NCBI RefSeq assembly: GCF_024138395.1
Contig: NZ_JAMYDU010000022.1
Span: 19,744-83,743 of the forward strand
Direction of reading: 5' to 3'
From: Pseudomonas mandelii
GTDB taxonomy: Bacteria > Pseudomonadota > Gammaproteobacteria > Pseudomonadales > Pseudomonadaceae
DNA: 64,000 nucleotides
The position numbers and the translations under genes were made by a program. The number at the start of each line of letters is the position of its first letter. Positions within the stretch are counted from its first letter, which is position 1. Below the pieces are notes generated by a model. It did no database searches. It was not told where the DNA came from and saw only the letters and a list, made by a program, of their open reading frames with translations. Below, piece by piece: positions 52,393 through 61,008 of the stretch.

Positions 52393-52764
52393 ATGAACAT
52401 TCACCCGATTCACACCGACGAGGACTACCGTGCAGCCCTCAAGAACGTATCTGCCCTATTCAACAATGAGCCTGAGCCGGGAACCCCCGAAGGCGATTAC
52501 TTCGACATCATGATTACTCTCATCGAGGCCTATGAAGCGAAGCAATTTCCGATCGATCTACCCACTCCGATCGACGCGATCAAATTTCGCATGGAGCAGT
52601 CCGGCCTGTCCGCAGCTGATCTGGCACCTGCCATTGGCCGCACAAACCGGGTTTATGAAGTACTCAACGGTAAGCGTGCGTTGACGCTTCCGATGATCTG
52701 GAAGCTTCATGATCTATTCGGGATACCTGCTGAGAGTCTGATCAAACCGCAAAAGCAGGCCTGA
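52393..52764 (+). CDS. higA: HigA-type antitoxin
   Basis: A 123-residue antitoxin. An N-terminal helical part (residues 1-55) would clamp the toxin; the C-terminal helix-turn-helix (D-A-I-K-F-R-M-E-Q-S-G-L-S-A-A-D-L-A-P) binds the operator, ending L-N-G-K-R-A-L-T-L-P-M. It likely represses the pair from a site in the 51861-52086 gap; I see no perfect palindrome there. Confidence 0.93.
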   Translation: MNIHPIHTDEDYRAALKNVSALFNNEPEPGTPEGDYFDIMITLIEAYEAKQFPIDLPTPIDAIKFRMEQSGLSAADLAPAIGRTNRVYEVLNGKRALTLPMIWKLHDLFGIPAESLIKPQKQA

Positions 52765-52798
52765 CGTTTTTAGCGCTATTCATGCCGAACAGATAGCA

Positions 52799-54115
52799 TC
52801 AAGTCGATAACTGATTGGCAAACTGCCCAACCGCGTTCACCACTTTCTGTGCTCCGTCCTGGATCTCGACGATCACCGTGCCCGCCTCCGCCGCCAGCGC
52901 CAATCCCTGTTCGGCCTGGAGTTTGCCATCGGTCATCAGGGCCACGGCGTTGCGCGCCATGTCTTGGTTCTGGCGTACGACGCCGACGATTTCATCGGTC
53001 GCCTGGCTGGTACGCGAGGCCAGTTGCCGGACTTCGTCAGCCACCACGGCAAAACCTCGACCCTGTTCACCGGCGCGAGCCGCTTCGATGGCCGCGTTGA
53101 GCGCCAGCAGGTTGGTCTGCTCGGCGATCCCACTGATGGTTTTGACGATGGTGCCGATCACCAGCGATTGCGCGTTCAGCGCCTCGATGCCTTCGCCAGC
53201 GGTTTGCATGTGTTTGGCCAGGTCACGCATGACGTCCACCGCTTGAGTCACCACGGTGGTACCGCGCTGGGCGCTACTGTCGGTTTGCTGTGAGGTGCTG
53301 TAGGCGATGTTGGCGGCTTCGGCGACAGCCTGCTCCCGATTGACCTGATCGGTAATCACCGTAGCGAATTTCACCACTTTGTAGAGTTTGTTGTTGGCAT
53401 CGACCACCGGATTGTAGGAAGCCTCCAGCCAGACCACGCGACCGTGGCTATCGATACGCTTGAAACGATCGGCCACAAATTCGCCGGCGTTCAGCCGACG
53501 CCAGAAGTTCTGATACTCGGCGCTGTTATATTCCTCAGGTTCGCAGAAAGTGCGGTGATGTTTGCCCTGGACCTGCGCCAGACTGTAGCCCATACCGTTG
53601 AGAAACCGCTCGTTCGCCATCAGTACGTTGCCATTGAGGTCGAACTCGATGATCGCGGTCGAGCGCACCAGTGCGCCGATCAGGTTCTCGTGCTCACGGG
53701 ATGCCTCGATGGTGCGGGTCAGGTCGCTGGAGTAAATCGAGAAGTGTTTGATCCGGCCATCCGCGGATCGCACCGGTTGCATGATTGACCGCAACCAGGC
53801 TTCGGCACCGTTGCCCCGCAGCAAACGAACCGTGCCGGCAAAGTGCTCGCCACGGGTCAACGCAGTCTTGAAGCGGCGGTGGAATTCGTCCGATTTCACA
53901 TGGATGGGAACGATGTCTTCGATGTGTCGGCCGACCAGATCAGGGCCCTTGTAGAGCATTTCACCCATGAAGTTCTGATTGGCCGATTGAATCCTGCCAT
54001 CGGACTCAACGGTCAGGACCAGCATCTCGCTGTCCAGGCTCTCCTTGACTTGCTGAAGGCTGGAGAGTTCTTCGCGAAGAGCCGACAGCTCCTGCTTCAA
54101 GCGTTTGTTGAACAT
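52799..54115 (-). CDS. Soluble PAS-PAS chemoreceptor (BdlA-like)
   Basis: A 438-residue receptor without membrane segments: an N-terminal coiled coil, two PAS domains (about residues 25-135 and 145-260) and a signalling hairpin with E-Q-T-N-L-L-A-L-N-A-A-I-E-A-A-R-A-G. The layout is that of BdlA and Aer-like cytoplasmic sensors, which respond to redox or nutrients and influence biofilm dispersion. Whether a haem or flavin is bound cannot be told from sequence. Confidence 0.9.
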   Translation of the reverse strand: MFNKRLKQELSALREELSSLQQVKESLDSEMLVLTVESDGRIQSANQNFMGEMLYKGPDLVGRHIEDIVPIHVKSDEFHRRFKTALTRGEHFAGTVRLLRGNGAEAWLRSIMQPVRSADGRIKHFSIYSSDLTRTIEASREHENLIGALVRSTAIIEFDLNGNVLMANERFLNGMGYSLAQVQGKHHRTFCEPEEYNSAEYQNFWRRLNAGEFVADRFKRIDSHGRVVWLEASYNPVVDANNKLYKVVKFATVITDQVNREQAVAEAANIAYSTSQQTDSSAQRGTTVVTQAVDVMRDLAKHMQTAGEGIEALNAQSLVIGTIVKTISGIAEQTNLLALNAAIEAARAGEQGRGFAVVADEVRQLASRTSQATDEIVGVVRQNQDMARNAVALMTDGKLQAEQGLALAAEAGTVIVEIQDGAQKVVNAVGQFANQLST

Positions 54116-54405
54116 GGGAAAGCACCGATGGACAGAGGTAAAAAGCGGCTTACAGCCTAACCATCGGCCTTGGGGTTATTTTCTGAAGAGTGTTTCTGGG
54201 TTGTCCTACAAAAATAGTCGCTACACGAACACCGTTTCCTTCACCACGCAGAACACAACTTCCTGCCCCACATCGGGTACTAACGCATTTTAAACCGTCT
54301 GTGAAACCGGCGATCTTTTCACATGAGCACTAGACCGCTCGACACAAGTAGTTTCAGTATGTACCCGCCCCGCCTCCGAGGGCTCACGCTGAAAAGGATC
54401 TGAGC
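54116..54405. promoter_or_regulatory. Divergent intergenic region before the secreted-protein gene
   Basis: 290 bases with no gene and no strong repeat. It holds the promoters of the BdlA-like receptor gene and of the gene at 54406. No confident operator seen. Confidence 0.35.
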
Positions 54406-55578
54406 ATGTTCAAACTCGCAGGACTCACCTTGGCCGCAATCACCCTGAGTGCCGCCGCTCACGCCGATGTCGATCTGAACCTGGGCAGTACCGAACGTGT
54501 CACCCGGCTGTTCGCCTACCCCAACAACTGCAGTGTCATCTGCTATCGCAACTGGACGCTGGAACAGACAGTCGAGCACTACCTGACTCAAAGCGTACAA
54601 CGCGATGGCTACAAAACCGCAAAAGTGCTGGTAAAAACCGACAATAAGCAGCTCTACGCCACTATCAGCGGTGTGCCCAAAGGCTATGACAAGCCATTGA
54701 CCGCTTTACTCAACGCTGGGGATTTGGCTTACAACGGCGCCAGCAAGCTGAGTGCCGATGGTAAATGGACCTATAGCTGGTATCTGTTCCTGCCGCTGGG
54801 CATGGCGTTGGAAAATCGCAAAAGCGTCGAACTGCTGCACTTCCCGCCGGATTATTCGCTGACCCAGGCCCAGGACTACCTGGAGTCCAAGACCACCGAC
54901 CGTTGGGCCACGCTGCTGACTGCCAACGGCATCCCTGTCGACCAGACACCGGGCTATCAGACCATCATCGACATCGCGCCGATTGCCGCGCCGTCCAGCG
55001 CCGGCAAGGACCTTGAGGGCGTCTATGACTACTTCAAGGATTACCAGACCACCATGGTCAAGGAAGTCAGCCAGAACGCCAGCGGCGCTGCGTTGCCAAT
55101 GGTTGCCTTCGGCGCACCGGTGCGTAACTGGATCAAGCAACAATACGGGCCGACCGTAGACGTGCTGGGCCTGGCAACTATCAGCCCGAGCGAGGGCTTG
55201 AAGGTGCCGGTACTGGGTTCCAACCATCCGAGCTACATCTGGTACGCCGCCGATCCCGAGGCCTACAGCGGCAGCGATGCCCAGGCCAAGGCTGACGCAG
55301 CGGGGCTGAAAGTCATGGGACAGGATTTGAGCGCCGCGTGCTGGCAAGCGGGGATGGGCAGCAAACCAGGTACCGACCCTACCGTTCAGCTGAAAAGCTG
55401 TACTCAGACCTGGCAAGTGGCCCAGAAAGAAAAAACCTGCGAGCTGTTCTACACCTCGATCCGCAACCTGACGCCCGAACAGGCCGTGGCCAAATGCGCA
55501 ACAACGACAGTGAAATCTCAGCTGAAACAGCTGAAGAGCCCGTCTCTTGCAACTTCTGCTCCTGCGCCACACTTGTAA
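54406..55578 (+). CDS. Secreted protein of unknown function, cysteine-containing
   Basis: A 390-residue exported protein: signal peptide with A-H-A at residues 18-20, then a domain with paired cysteines early (Y-P-N-N-C-S-V-I-C-Y) and several Cys in the last 80 residues (C-W, C-T-Q-T-W, C-E-L-F-Y), which suggests periplasmic disulfides. I do not recognise the family. AAGGATC precedes the start. A perfect palindromic terminator follows, so it is a single-gene unit. Confidence 0.75.
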   Translation: MFKLAGLTLAAITLSAAAHADVDLNLGSTERVTRLFAYPNNCSVICYRNWTLEQTVEHYLTQSVQRDGYKTAKVLVKTDNKQLYATISGVPKGYDKPLTALLNAGDLAYNGASKLSADGKWTYSWYLFLPLGMALENRKSVELLHFPPDYSLTQAQDYLESKTTDRWATLLTANGIPVDQTPGYQTIIDIAPIAAPSSAGKDLEGVYDYFKDYQTTMVKEVSQNASGAALPMVAFGAPVRNWIKQQYGPTVDVLGLATISPSEGLKVPVLGSNHPSYIWYAADPEAYSGSDAQAKADAAGLKVMGQDLSAACWQAGMGSKPGTDPTVQLKSCTQTWQVAQKEKTCELFYTSIRNLTPEQAVAKCATTTVKSQLKQLKSPSLATSAPAPHL

Positions 55579-55589
55579 ACGATGAAAGT

Positions 55590-55623
55590 CTTTCCCGCGT
55601 GAGCCATGGCTCACGCGGGAAAG
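55590..55623. terminator. Perfect 34-base palindrome, likely terminator
   Basis: CTTTCCCGCGTGAGCC is followed at once by its exact complement with no loop spacing in the DNA, 12 bases after the stop at 55578. The T-run on the plus side is weak (CTTTCTT), so it may act as an RNA stability hairpin or in both directions. Confidence 0.65.
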
Positions 55624-55758
55624 AGCTTTCTTCGCCTGTCATATCTGACAGTAGACCGGCTGTTTTATTTACGAGAGGCTTGGAGCGTACCCAAGTGCTG
55701 CAGAGCTGACAGGAGCTCAGCTGATGGAGGTCGTAGCACTCAGCTGACAAGGATTGCT

Positions 55759-56283
55759 ATGAGAGCCTATGCCGAACAAGGAACACCCGCATCACCATCC
55801 AATGGCATCTATCCATTTGTAGAGTTACCCCTTCGCCTTGGATTCCCCTCCAAAAGTGACTTTGAAACCATCTACAACACGCAGGGATCGGCAATAGCTG
55901 TCACGGCACTGCGCGAGTACCCCCGCATCAGCCGAATCTGCCGGGTTTCTGGACATCTGCTGCCCTATCGCTGCCGATACACCCGGCAGCTGGCGCCTGG
56001 AATTCACGTCTACGATCCGCGCTTCTGTGGTCTGCTGAGCCACTCCTGCGATCCCAACGTCTTTCTCGATATGAGCGAGCTGTGGTTATGGGCGCTCAAA
56101 GACATCAAAAAGGGTGACCGGCTGACGATGGACTTCGCCGCGACAGAAGACAAATTGCTGCGGCAGTTCGCCTGCCGCTGCGGTTGTCCGTGCTGCCGTG
56201 GCTGGATCATCGGCTATGACGAGTCGCCGAATGCCAGTGGAGAACAGTTCTTTCAACACTGGCGTCGGCGAAGTCAAAGTTGA
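55759..56283 (+). CDS. SET-domain protein
   Basis: A 174-residue protein with the SET methyltransferase end: L-L-S-H-S-C-D-P-N-V (the N-H-S-C-x-P-N-like SAM site), A-L-K-D-I-K-K-G-D-R-L-T-M-D-F-A, then a post-SET-type C-R-C-G-C-P-C-C-R-G cluster that could hold zinc. Known relatives methylate lysines in eukaryotes and chlamydiae; bacterial targets are unknown. AAGGA precedes the start. Its end is 7 bases from the convergent carbonic anhydrase gene. Confidence 0.85.
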   Translation: MRAYAEQGTPASPSNGIYPFVELPLRLGFPSKSDFETIYNTQGSAIAVTALREYPRISRICRVSGHLLPYRCRYTRQLAPGIHVYDPRFCGLLSHSCDPNVFLDMSELWLWALKDIKKGDRLTMDFAATEDKLLRQFACRCGCPCCRGWIIGYDESPNASGEQFFQHWRRRSQS

Positions 56284-56290
56284 AAGGTTT

Positions 56291-56935
56291 TTACAATGTT
56301 TCGACCGGACGCAAACGGTACTGCGGCGGCAACTGTTCGAAACCACTGATGGTGGCGTTCAGGCTTTTCCAGCGACCGTCCTTGATGCCATAAATGCAGC
56401 CATGGATCGACAGGCTCTGCCCGCGGTGCCAGGCGTTTTGCACAATGCTGGTATGACCGACGTTGGCCACCTGCTGGATCACGTTGAGCTCGCAAAGGCG
56501 GTCGACCCGCTCTTCTTCGGTGGACAACTTGGCCAGTTCGTCGCGCTTTTCATAATAGAGATCGCGAATCGAACGCAACCAACCGTCGATCAGGCCCAAC
56601 TGGCGGTCCTGCATCGAGGCGCGTACACCGCCGCAGCCATAGTGGCCAGTGACCAGGATGTGTTTGACCTTGAGTACATCAACCGCGTACTGAATCACCG
56701 ACAGGCAGTTAAGGTCGGTGTGCAGTACAACGTTGGCCACGTTGCGGTGCACAAACAGATCGCCCGGCAGCATGCCGACGATTTCATTGGCCGGCACCCG
56801 CGCATCGGAGCAACCTATCCACAGGTACTCCGGGGTTTGTTGACGAGCCAGCTTGGCGAAGAAATCAGGATCTTCCTTGGTGATCGCGTCGGCCCAGCGC
56901 TCATTGTTATCAATCAGATCTTGTAATTCGTTCAT
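56291..56935 (-). CDS. can: Beta-class carbonic anhydrase
   Basis: A 214-residue zinc enzyme converting CO2 to bicarbonate. Zinc ligands: Cys42 and the Asp44-Arg46 dyad in G-C-S-D-A-R, His98 and Cys101 in G-H-Y-G-C-G-G. Start at 56935 (M-N-E-L-Q-D-L) is the family start. Its place in the gene order matches the P. aeruginosa psCA3 gene PA4676. Confidence 0.95.
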   Translation of the reverse strand: MNELQDLIDNNERWADAITKEDPDFFAKLARQQTPEYLWIGCSDARVPANEIVGMLPGDLFVHRNVANVVLHTDLNCLSVIQYAVDVLKVKHILVTGHYGCGGVRASMQDRQLGLIDGWLRSIRDLYYEKRDELAKLSTEEERVDRLCELNVIQQVANVGHTSIVQNAWHRGQSLSIHGCIYGIKDGRWKSLNATISGFEQLPPQYRLRPVETL

Positions 56936-57109
56936 GCAATGAAGCCTCAAGAATGATTTGCTGCTTTGACAGACAACCCTGTGTTGGGGTCACGCGCGAG
57001 ATGCAGATACCCTCTGATGCATAAATGGCTATCCGGCGTTCCCTGCCGGTGGAATTCTCGTAAGCCCGGTAGGTCAACTGTAGTAAGGCCTACAGTATGA
57101 GGGAATGCC

Positions 57110-57514
57110 ATGACTGATTCACGACGTCCGTTCGATGAGGCGCAACCCGAGCCCATCGACGACAACGAAGACCGCATGGGCTCAGTACATGAGCTGGATT
57201 TCGATGAGGAAGAACCTGGCGCCAGAATCGGCGACTTGATCCCCGAGCGCGAGCGTGCGCAGAAGATCCCCGACGAACGCGTCCGTGAAGCTGGCATGAC
57301 CGGCGGCTCGACCGATGACCATGAATCCACCGACGATGACATGAGCCCGGAAACCTTGATCCGTGAAGACGGCGCCCGGGATGCCCGCGAAGAGGGTGAA
57401 GGCGACCAGGCGGATTGGGATTTGAGCATTGTCGATGAAGACGACATCGGCGGGGGCAACGGGCTGGACGAAGCAGAGTTGGCGCGGCGCGATCCAATGG
57501 ATGGCAAGCGTTGA
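57110..57514 (+). CDS. Small acidic protein, PA4677-like
   Basis: A 134-residue, strongly acidic, low-complexity protein rich in Asp and Glu with no hydrophobic segment and probably disordered (runs such as D-D-N-E-D, E-E-E-P, E-S-T-D-D-D). GAGGGA stands before the ATG. The position beside carbonic anhydrase and rimI matches PA4677, a conserved but uncharacterised gene. Function unknown. Confidence 0.75.
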   Translation: MTDSRRPFDEAQPEPIDDNEDRMGSVHELDFDEEEPGARIGDLIPERERAQKIPDERVREAGMTGGSTDDHESTDDDMSPETLIREDGARDAREEGEGDQADWDLSIVDEDDIGGGNGLDEAELARRDPMDGKR

Positions 57515-57533
57515 TCGTTGTCGTCAGTGAGGG

Positions 57534-57606
57534 CGCCTTCGCGGGCAAGCCTCGCTCCTACGGAATGGATGCAAAAACCTGTAGGAGCGAGGCTTGCCCG
57601 CGAAGC
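57534..57606. repeat. REP pair, 'gcgggcaagcc' family
   Basis: Facing copies at 57534-57562 and 57579-57606 between the convergent acidic-protein gene and rimI; about 16 bases separate them. Confidence 0.85.
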
Positions 57607-57615
57607 TTTTAAGGC

Positions 57616-58068
57616 TCAATCCACTAACGTGCAGGCCATGACCACGGCATCTTCGCGCCCGCCAACGGCCGGGTAGTAATCCCGTCGACGGCCGATTTCG
57701 TTGAACCCATACCGCTCATACAACCGAAACGCCGCCCGGTTGCTGTCGCGCACTTCCAGAAAACATTCCCTCGCCTCTGCCTTGTAGGCAATCGACATCA
57801 AATGCTCCAGCAGCGTCAAACCCAGGCCCCGGCCCTGATTTTCCGGTTTGACGGTGATGTTCAGCAAATGCGCCTCGTCGAGAATGATCTGCACCACGCC
57901 GTGACCGACCTGCTGTTGCCCTTCGAACATCAGCCAGATCTGGTACTTGCCCAAGCCATCGAGAAAAATCCCGCGGGTCCAGGGGTGGCTGTAAGCCGCG
58001 TATTCGATTTTCAATACAGTGTCGAGGTCCGCCTCGGTCATCGGGCGGAACGATACAGCGTCACTCAT
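57616..58068 (-). CDS. rimI: Ribosomal protein S18 alanine N-acetyltransferase
   Basis: A 150-residue GNAT enzyme acetylating the N-terminal Ala of S18. The acetyl-CoA loop Q-G-R-G-L-G near residue 80 and R-D-S-N-R-A-A-F-R-L-Y-E-R-Y-G-F near residue 108 are typical. Overlaps the upstream holD gene by 8 bases, as in E. coli holD-rimI. Confidence 0.93.
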   Translation of the reverse strand: MSDAVSFRPMTEADLDTVLKIEYAAYSHPWTRGIFLDGLGKYQIWLMFEGQQQVGHGVVQIILDEAHLLNITVKPENQGRGLGLTLLEHLMSIAYKAEARECFLEVRDSNRAAFRLYERYGFNEIGRRRDYYPAVGGREDAVVMACTLVD

Positions 58069-58840
58069 TCGATTCTTTCCAGCGCGCCATCAGCCGACGC
58101 ATGGCTTGCCAGACATCAGCCTTACGCTGTGGCTCTTCCATTAATAATTCCAGCCCCGGCAGAGCCCAGACCGAACCCAGGCCTTCGACCTGAAGTTCAC
58201 GGTTGAAGGATTCGGCGTTGGCCTCACCGGCAAAACGCACCGCCGGCAAGCCAATCAGCCACAGGCAGACGCATGGAGCGTCTTCCAGACGGGCCGACAG
58301 AAAGCCTTGTACGAAATCCCGAGCCGCTTCCGGTCCTTGATCCATGGTGCCGCGAGCCAGCAGCGGCCAGCGCACCGGCTCGCCGACGATCTGTGGGCTG
58401 TCTGGCAGGCCGGCGGCGCGCAGCATGTCCTTGAGCAACAGATACGCCGGATCGCGGGTCTGGAAGCTTTCGCCTGTGGGTAACTCCACCAGCAACAGAC
58501 AACGACCTGCGCGCAGCAATTGAAGGGCGAAACGCGGTGGCGGAACGACCGGCGCCTTGACCGCGACCGGGGCCTCCTCTTCTTCGACCTTGGCGTTTGT
58601 GCGGGTGCTGGCCAACGATGGCCGCGGCACCTCGATTTTTACCCGTTCGGCCGGTTTGACCACGGGTTCCATCGGTGCCTCGGCCACGGGAATCGGCACA
58701 ACCGGGGCGACGACCAATGGCTCGGGCATCTCCAGCAGTTCGGGGCGCGAGGGCGCAGCAAAGGGCAATTCGGTGCGCGGCAGCCAGTTGACCACCTGCA
58801 TGGCGGTCAAATAAGCGCGGCGACGGGACTCGATAAGCAA
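58061..58840 (-). CDS. holD: DNA polymerase III psi subunit (pseudomonad HolD, PA4679-like)
   Basis: A 259-residue protein much longer than E. coli psi (about 137): N-terminal R-R-R-A-Y-L-T-A-M-Q-V-V-N-W-L-P-R (like the E. coli R-R-D-W...Q-W segment that binds chi), a Pro/Val/Glu-rich linker, and a C-terminal psi domain ending V-W-Q-A-M-R-R-L-M-A-R-W. I recall PA4679 having been identified as the cryptic psi subunit, and the holD-rimI pairing supports it. The start is TTG at 58840 with a weak binding site; ATG 58801 is the alternative and would lose the chi-binding segment. Confidence 0.78.
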   Translation of the reverse strand: MLIESRRRAYLTAMQVVNWLPRTELPFAAPSRPELLEMPEPLVVAPVVPIPVAEAPMEPVVKPAERVKIEVPRPSLASTRTNAKVEEEEAPVAVKAPVVPPPRFALQLLRAGRCLLLVELPTGESFQTRDPAYLLLKDMLRAAGLPDSPQIVGEPVRWPLLARGTMDQGPEAARDFVQGFLSARLEDAPCVCLWLIGLPAVRFAGEANAESFNRELQVEGLGSVWALPGLELLMEEPQRKADVWQAMRRLMARWKESNE

Positions 58841-58852
58841 AGGTCGGCCACT

Positions 58853-58861
58853 TGTGGATAA
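58853..58861 (-). promoter_or_regulatory. Perfect DnaA box between holD and mksF
   Basis: TTATCCACA on the minus strand (TGTGGATAA on plus) sits 12 bases upstream of the holD start, in the 199-base gap between the divergent replisome and condensin genes. One box by chance in 64 kb is not rare, so the significance is open. Confidence 0.5.
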
Positions 58862-59039
58862 CTAAAGTGCGGTGATTCTACCGCCCTTCGCTCAAGATCG
58901 CCCGCGCTGTTGATCGATAGGCTTCACCGATAGTCTTTCCACCCATGAAAAATGGCGACAGCCCATCCCGAGAGTGAATCGACACGGCTGCGATGCAGTA
59001 CAATCGCGGCTTTTAATCGCCAACCAGCCGGCCATTCCG

Positions 59040-60317
59040 ATGATCGAACCCAAGCGCGTCTTGCGCGCCCTCGCTGAACACTGGGCACTTCTGGAGCCAC
59101 TGTGCGAGCACTTCGACCAAGGCACCCTGAGCCTCAACGAACTGCGCACGCAACTGGCCGCCCAGCAACTCGACAGTACACCGCAGGACATCACCAGCCT
59201 GCTGGACGTGTGGATCCGCCTCGACATTCTGGTTCCCGTGGCGAAAAGCCCGAACCGTTTCGAGCTCAACGCGCAGATCCACGACTTTCTCGCTTACCTG
59301 CGCCGTGAACACCGTCTGGGCCTGTGTCTGGAAATCGAAGCCTATTTGCGCCATCTCGAGCGCCTGGCCGGTTACATTCAGGACGCCTTCGACATTCGCG
59401 ACGGCAACGATCTGGCGCGCCAGTTGCGTCTGCTCGACATGCGCGTGCGGGACGTTCTGAAAAAACTCGCCAACGACGAACAGGCCCTCGTGGCCGTCGC
59501 CGAGCGGGCCAAGACCAGCGACCGGCAGATCCCGCTGCGCCAACGCTACGCTGAAGTACTGGCGACCTGGGATGAATACGTCGAGCCGATGATCCAGTTG
59601 GTGAACGCCGACGGCGCCTTCGAGCAAGGCGTGCGCAAGGTCGAAAACGTCCTGCTGAAGATGCTCACTGAACAGCAGCGCCTCGGCCATCTGGTCGATG
59701 ACGACATGCTGCTGCGCACCCACGCACGCATCCTCGAAATGCAGACCAGTGCCCAGCTGACTCTGCGTCATGCCCGTGAACTGCTGTTGCCGCTGCGTGA
59801 AGAAGCGCGCCGGCACAACGCCGTGACCCGTGGCGCGGCGCTGGCCTTGTCGGCCATTCGTCGTAAAGGTATCGATGCGGTACCGCAAGCCGCGATGCCG
59901 ATGTTCACTCGCCCGCAAAGCACCTTCCTCGGCAGCGCCAGTCAGGTGGAAGCCTACGTGTACGCCCTGGCCCGTTTCGAGCCGAAACCTGCGCGTTTCC
60001 CCAAGGCCCACAAGACTCAGAAAGGCGAAGCCCCCCGCGCGCCACGCACGGTTCGGGAGATGCTCGAGCGCTGCGAAGACGCCCTGCCGATGCCGGACCT
60101 GATGATCTGGTTGCTCGAGCAGGAGCCCGACGGCGCCACCGACGAATTGCTTTACTGGTTCTCGCGTCTGTCGCGGGAAAAACGTTTCAAGCGCGAGCGT
60201 CTGGAACGCCGCGATTACCACACTCACGAGCACCAGGTCAGCCTGCGCTCCTTCGCCCTGCTCTCGGCCCGCGATAGCGCCGCCGAGGATTCTGCGAGCA
60301 TCCCCCATGCATCTTGA
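59040..60317 (+). CDS. mksF: Condensin subunit MksF (kleisin)
   Basis: A 425-residue MukF-like kleisin of the MksBEF chromosome-organising condensin. N-terminal winged-helix-type region (P-K-R-V-L-R-A-L-A-E-H-W), a long helical middle and a C-terminal segment that would bind the MksB head. ATG at 59040 is chosen over an upstream open frame. The mksE gene overlaps its end by 11 bases. The order F-E-B is that of P. aeruginosa PA4684-PA4686. Confidence 0.9.
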   Translation: MIEPKRVLRALAEHWALLEPLCEHFDQGTLSLNELRTQLAAQQLDSTPQDITSLLDVWIRLDILVPVAKSPNRFELNAQIHDFLAYLRREHRLGLCLEIEAYLRHLERLAGYIQDAFDIRDGNDLARQLRLLDMRVRDVLKKLANDEQALVAVAERAKTSDRQIPLRQRYAEVLATWDEYVEPMIQLVNADGAFEQGVRKVENVLLKMLTEQQRLGHLVDDDMLLRTHARILEMQTSAQLTLRHARELLLPLREEARRHNAVTRGAALALSAIRRKGIDAVPQAAMPMFTRPQSTFLGSASQVEAYVYALARFEPKPARFPKAHKTQKGEAPRAPRTVREMLERCEDALPMPDLMIWLLEQEPDGATDELLYWFSRLSREKRFKRERLERRDYHTHEHQVSLRSFALLSARDSAAEDSASIPHAS

Positions 60318-61008
60318 TCTATCCGAACTGTCCCAACTCGCGCCGATCTTCCGCGAACTGTTCAAGGGCTACCACGTCAGCCGCCGCGACCCGGAGCTGT
60401 ACGCGCAGTTGTCGAACTTCCAGGACCAGTACCGCACGCTTTTCAGGGCGCTGGGTTATGAGTTGGTCTGCGACACCCGTGGTTTCTACTACTTCGTGCC
60501 GGACCTGGCCGCCGCGGCAGTGAACAAGACTGCCCAGCGTCTGGCGCTGTTCACCTTCATCCTCGTCGAGCATCTGGCCGACCAGGGCCGCGACCCGGTC
60601 GCCGTGTTGGACGGCGGCAGTCTCGGTCGCGATGAATTGCCATCATTGCTGGAAAAGTACCGTGATCTGTTCATCCAGGCCGAAGTGCAGACCGTCGAAG
60701 AACTCGAAGAAAAAATCATGCGCCGCATGACTCAGCTCGGTTTTGCTGGCGAAGAAAACGGCATCTACCGTTTCCTCCCGCCGATGCACCGTTTCCTCGA
60801 TGTGTGCCTGTCGGTTCAGCAGGACCGCGATCTGGCGGCCAGCCTGCACAGCGTGTTGCCATTGCCCGTTCCGGTGTTGGTCGACGACGATAGTGACGAG
60901 AAGCTGCTGCAAACCGATGATCCGCTGGACCTCAGTGACTTCGAGGAAGAAAGCGAAGAAGACGCCATGGCCCGCGCTATTGCCGAAGAACAGGAGACCG
61001 ACGCATGA
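60307..61008 (+). CDS. mksE: Condensin subunit MksE
   Basis: A 233-residue MukE-like protein: tandem winged-helix pattern with Y-H-V-S-R-R-D-P-E-L-Y near residue 18 and R-M-T-Q-L-G-F near residue 140, and a long acidic tail (D-D-D-S-D-E, E-E-E-S-E-E-D-A). It bridges MksF and MksB. Its stop overlaps the mksB start by 4 bases. Confidence 0.9.
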   Translation: MHLDLSELSQLAPIFRELFKGYHVSRRDPELYAQLSNFQDQYRTLFRALGYELVCDTRGFYYFVPDLAAAAVNKTAQRLALFTFILVEHLADQGRDPVAVLDGGSLGRDELPSLLEKYRDLFIQAEVQTVEELEEKIMRRMTQLGFAGEENGIYRFLPPMHRFLDVCLSVQQDRDLAASLHSVLPLPVPVLVDDDSDEKLLQTDDPLDLSDFEEESEEDAMARAIAEEQETDA

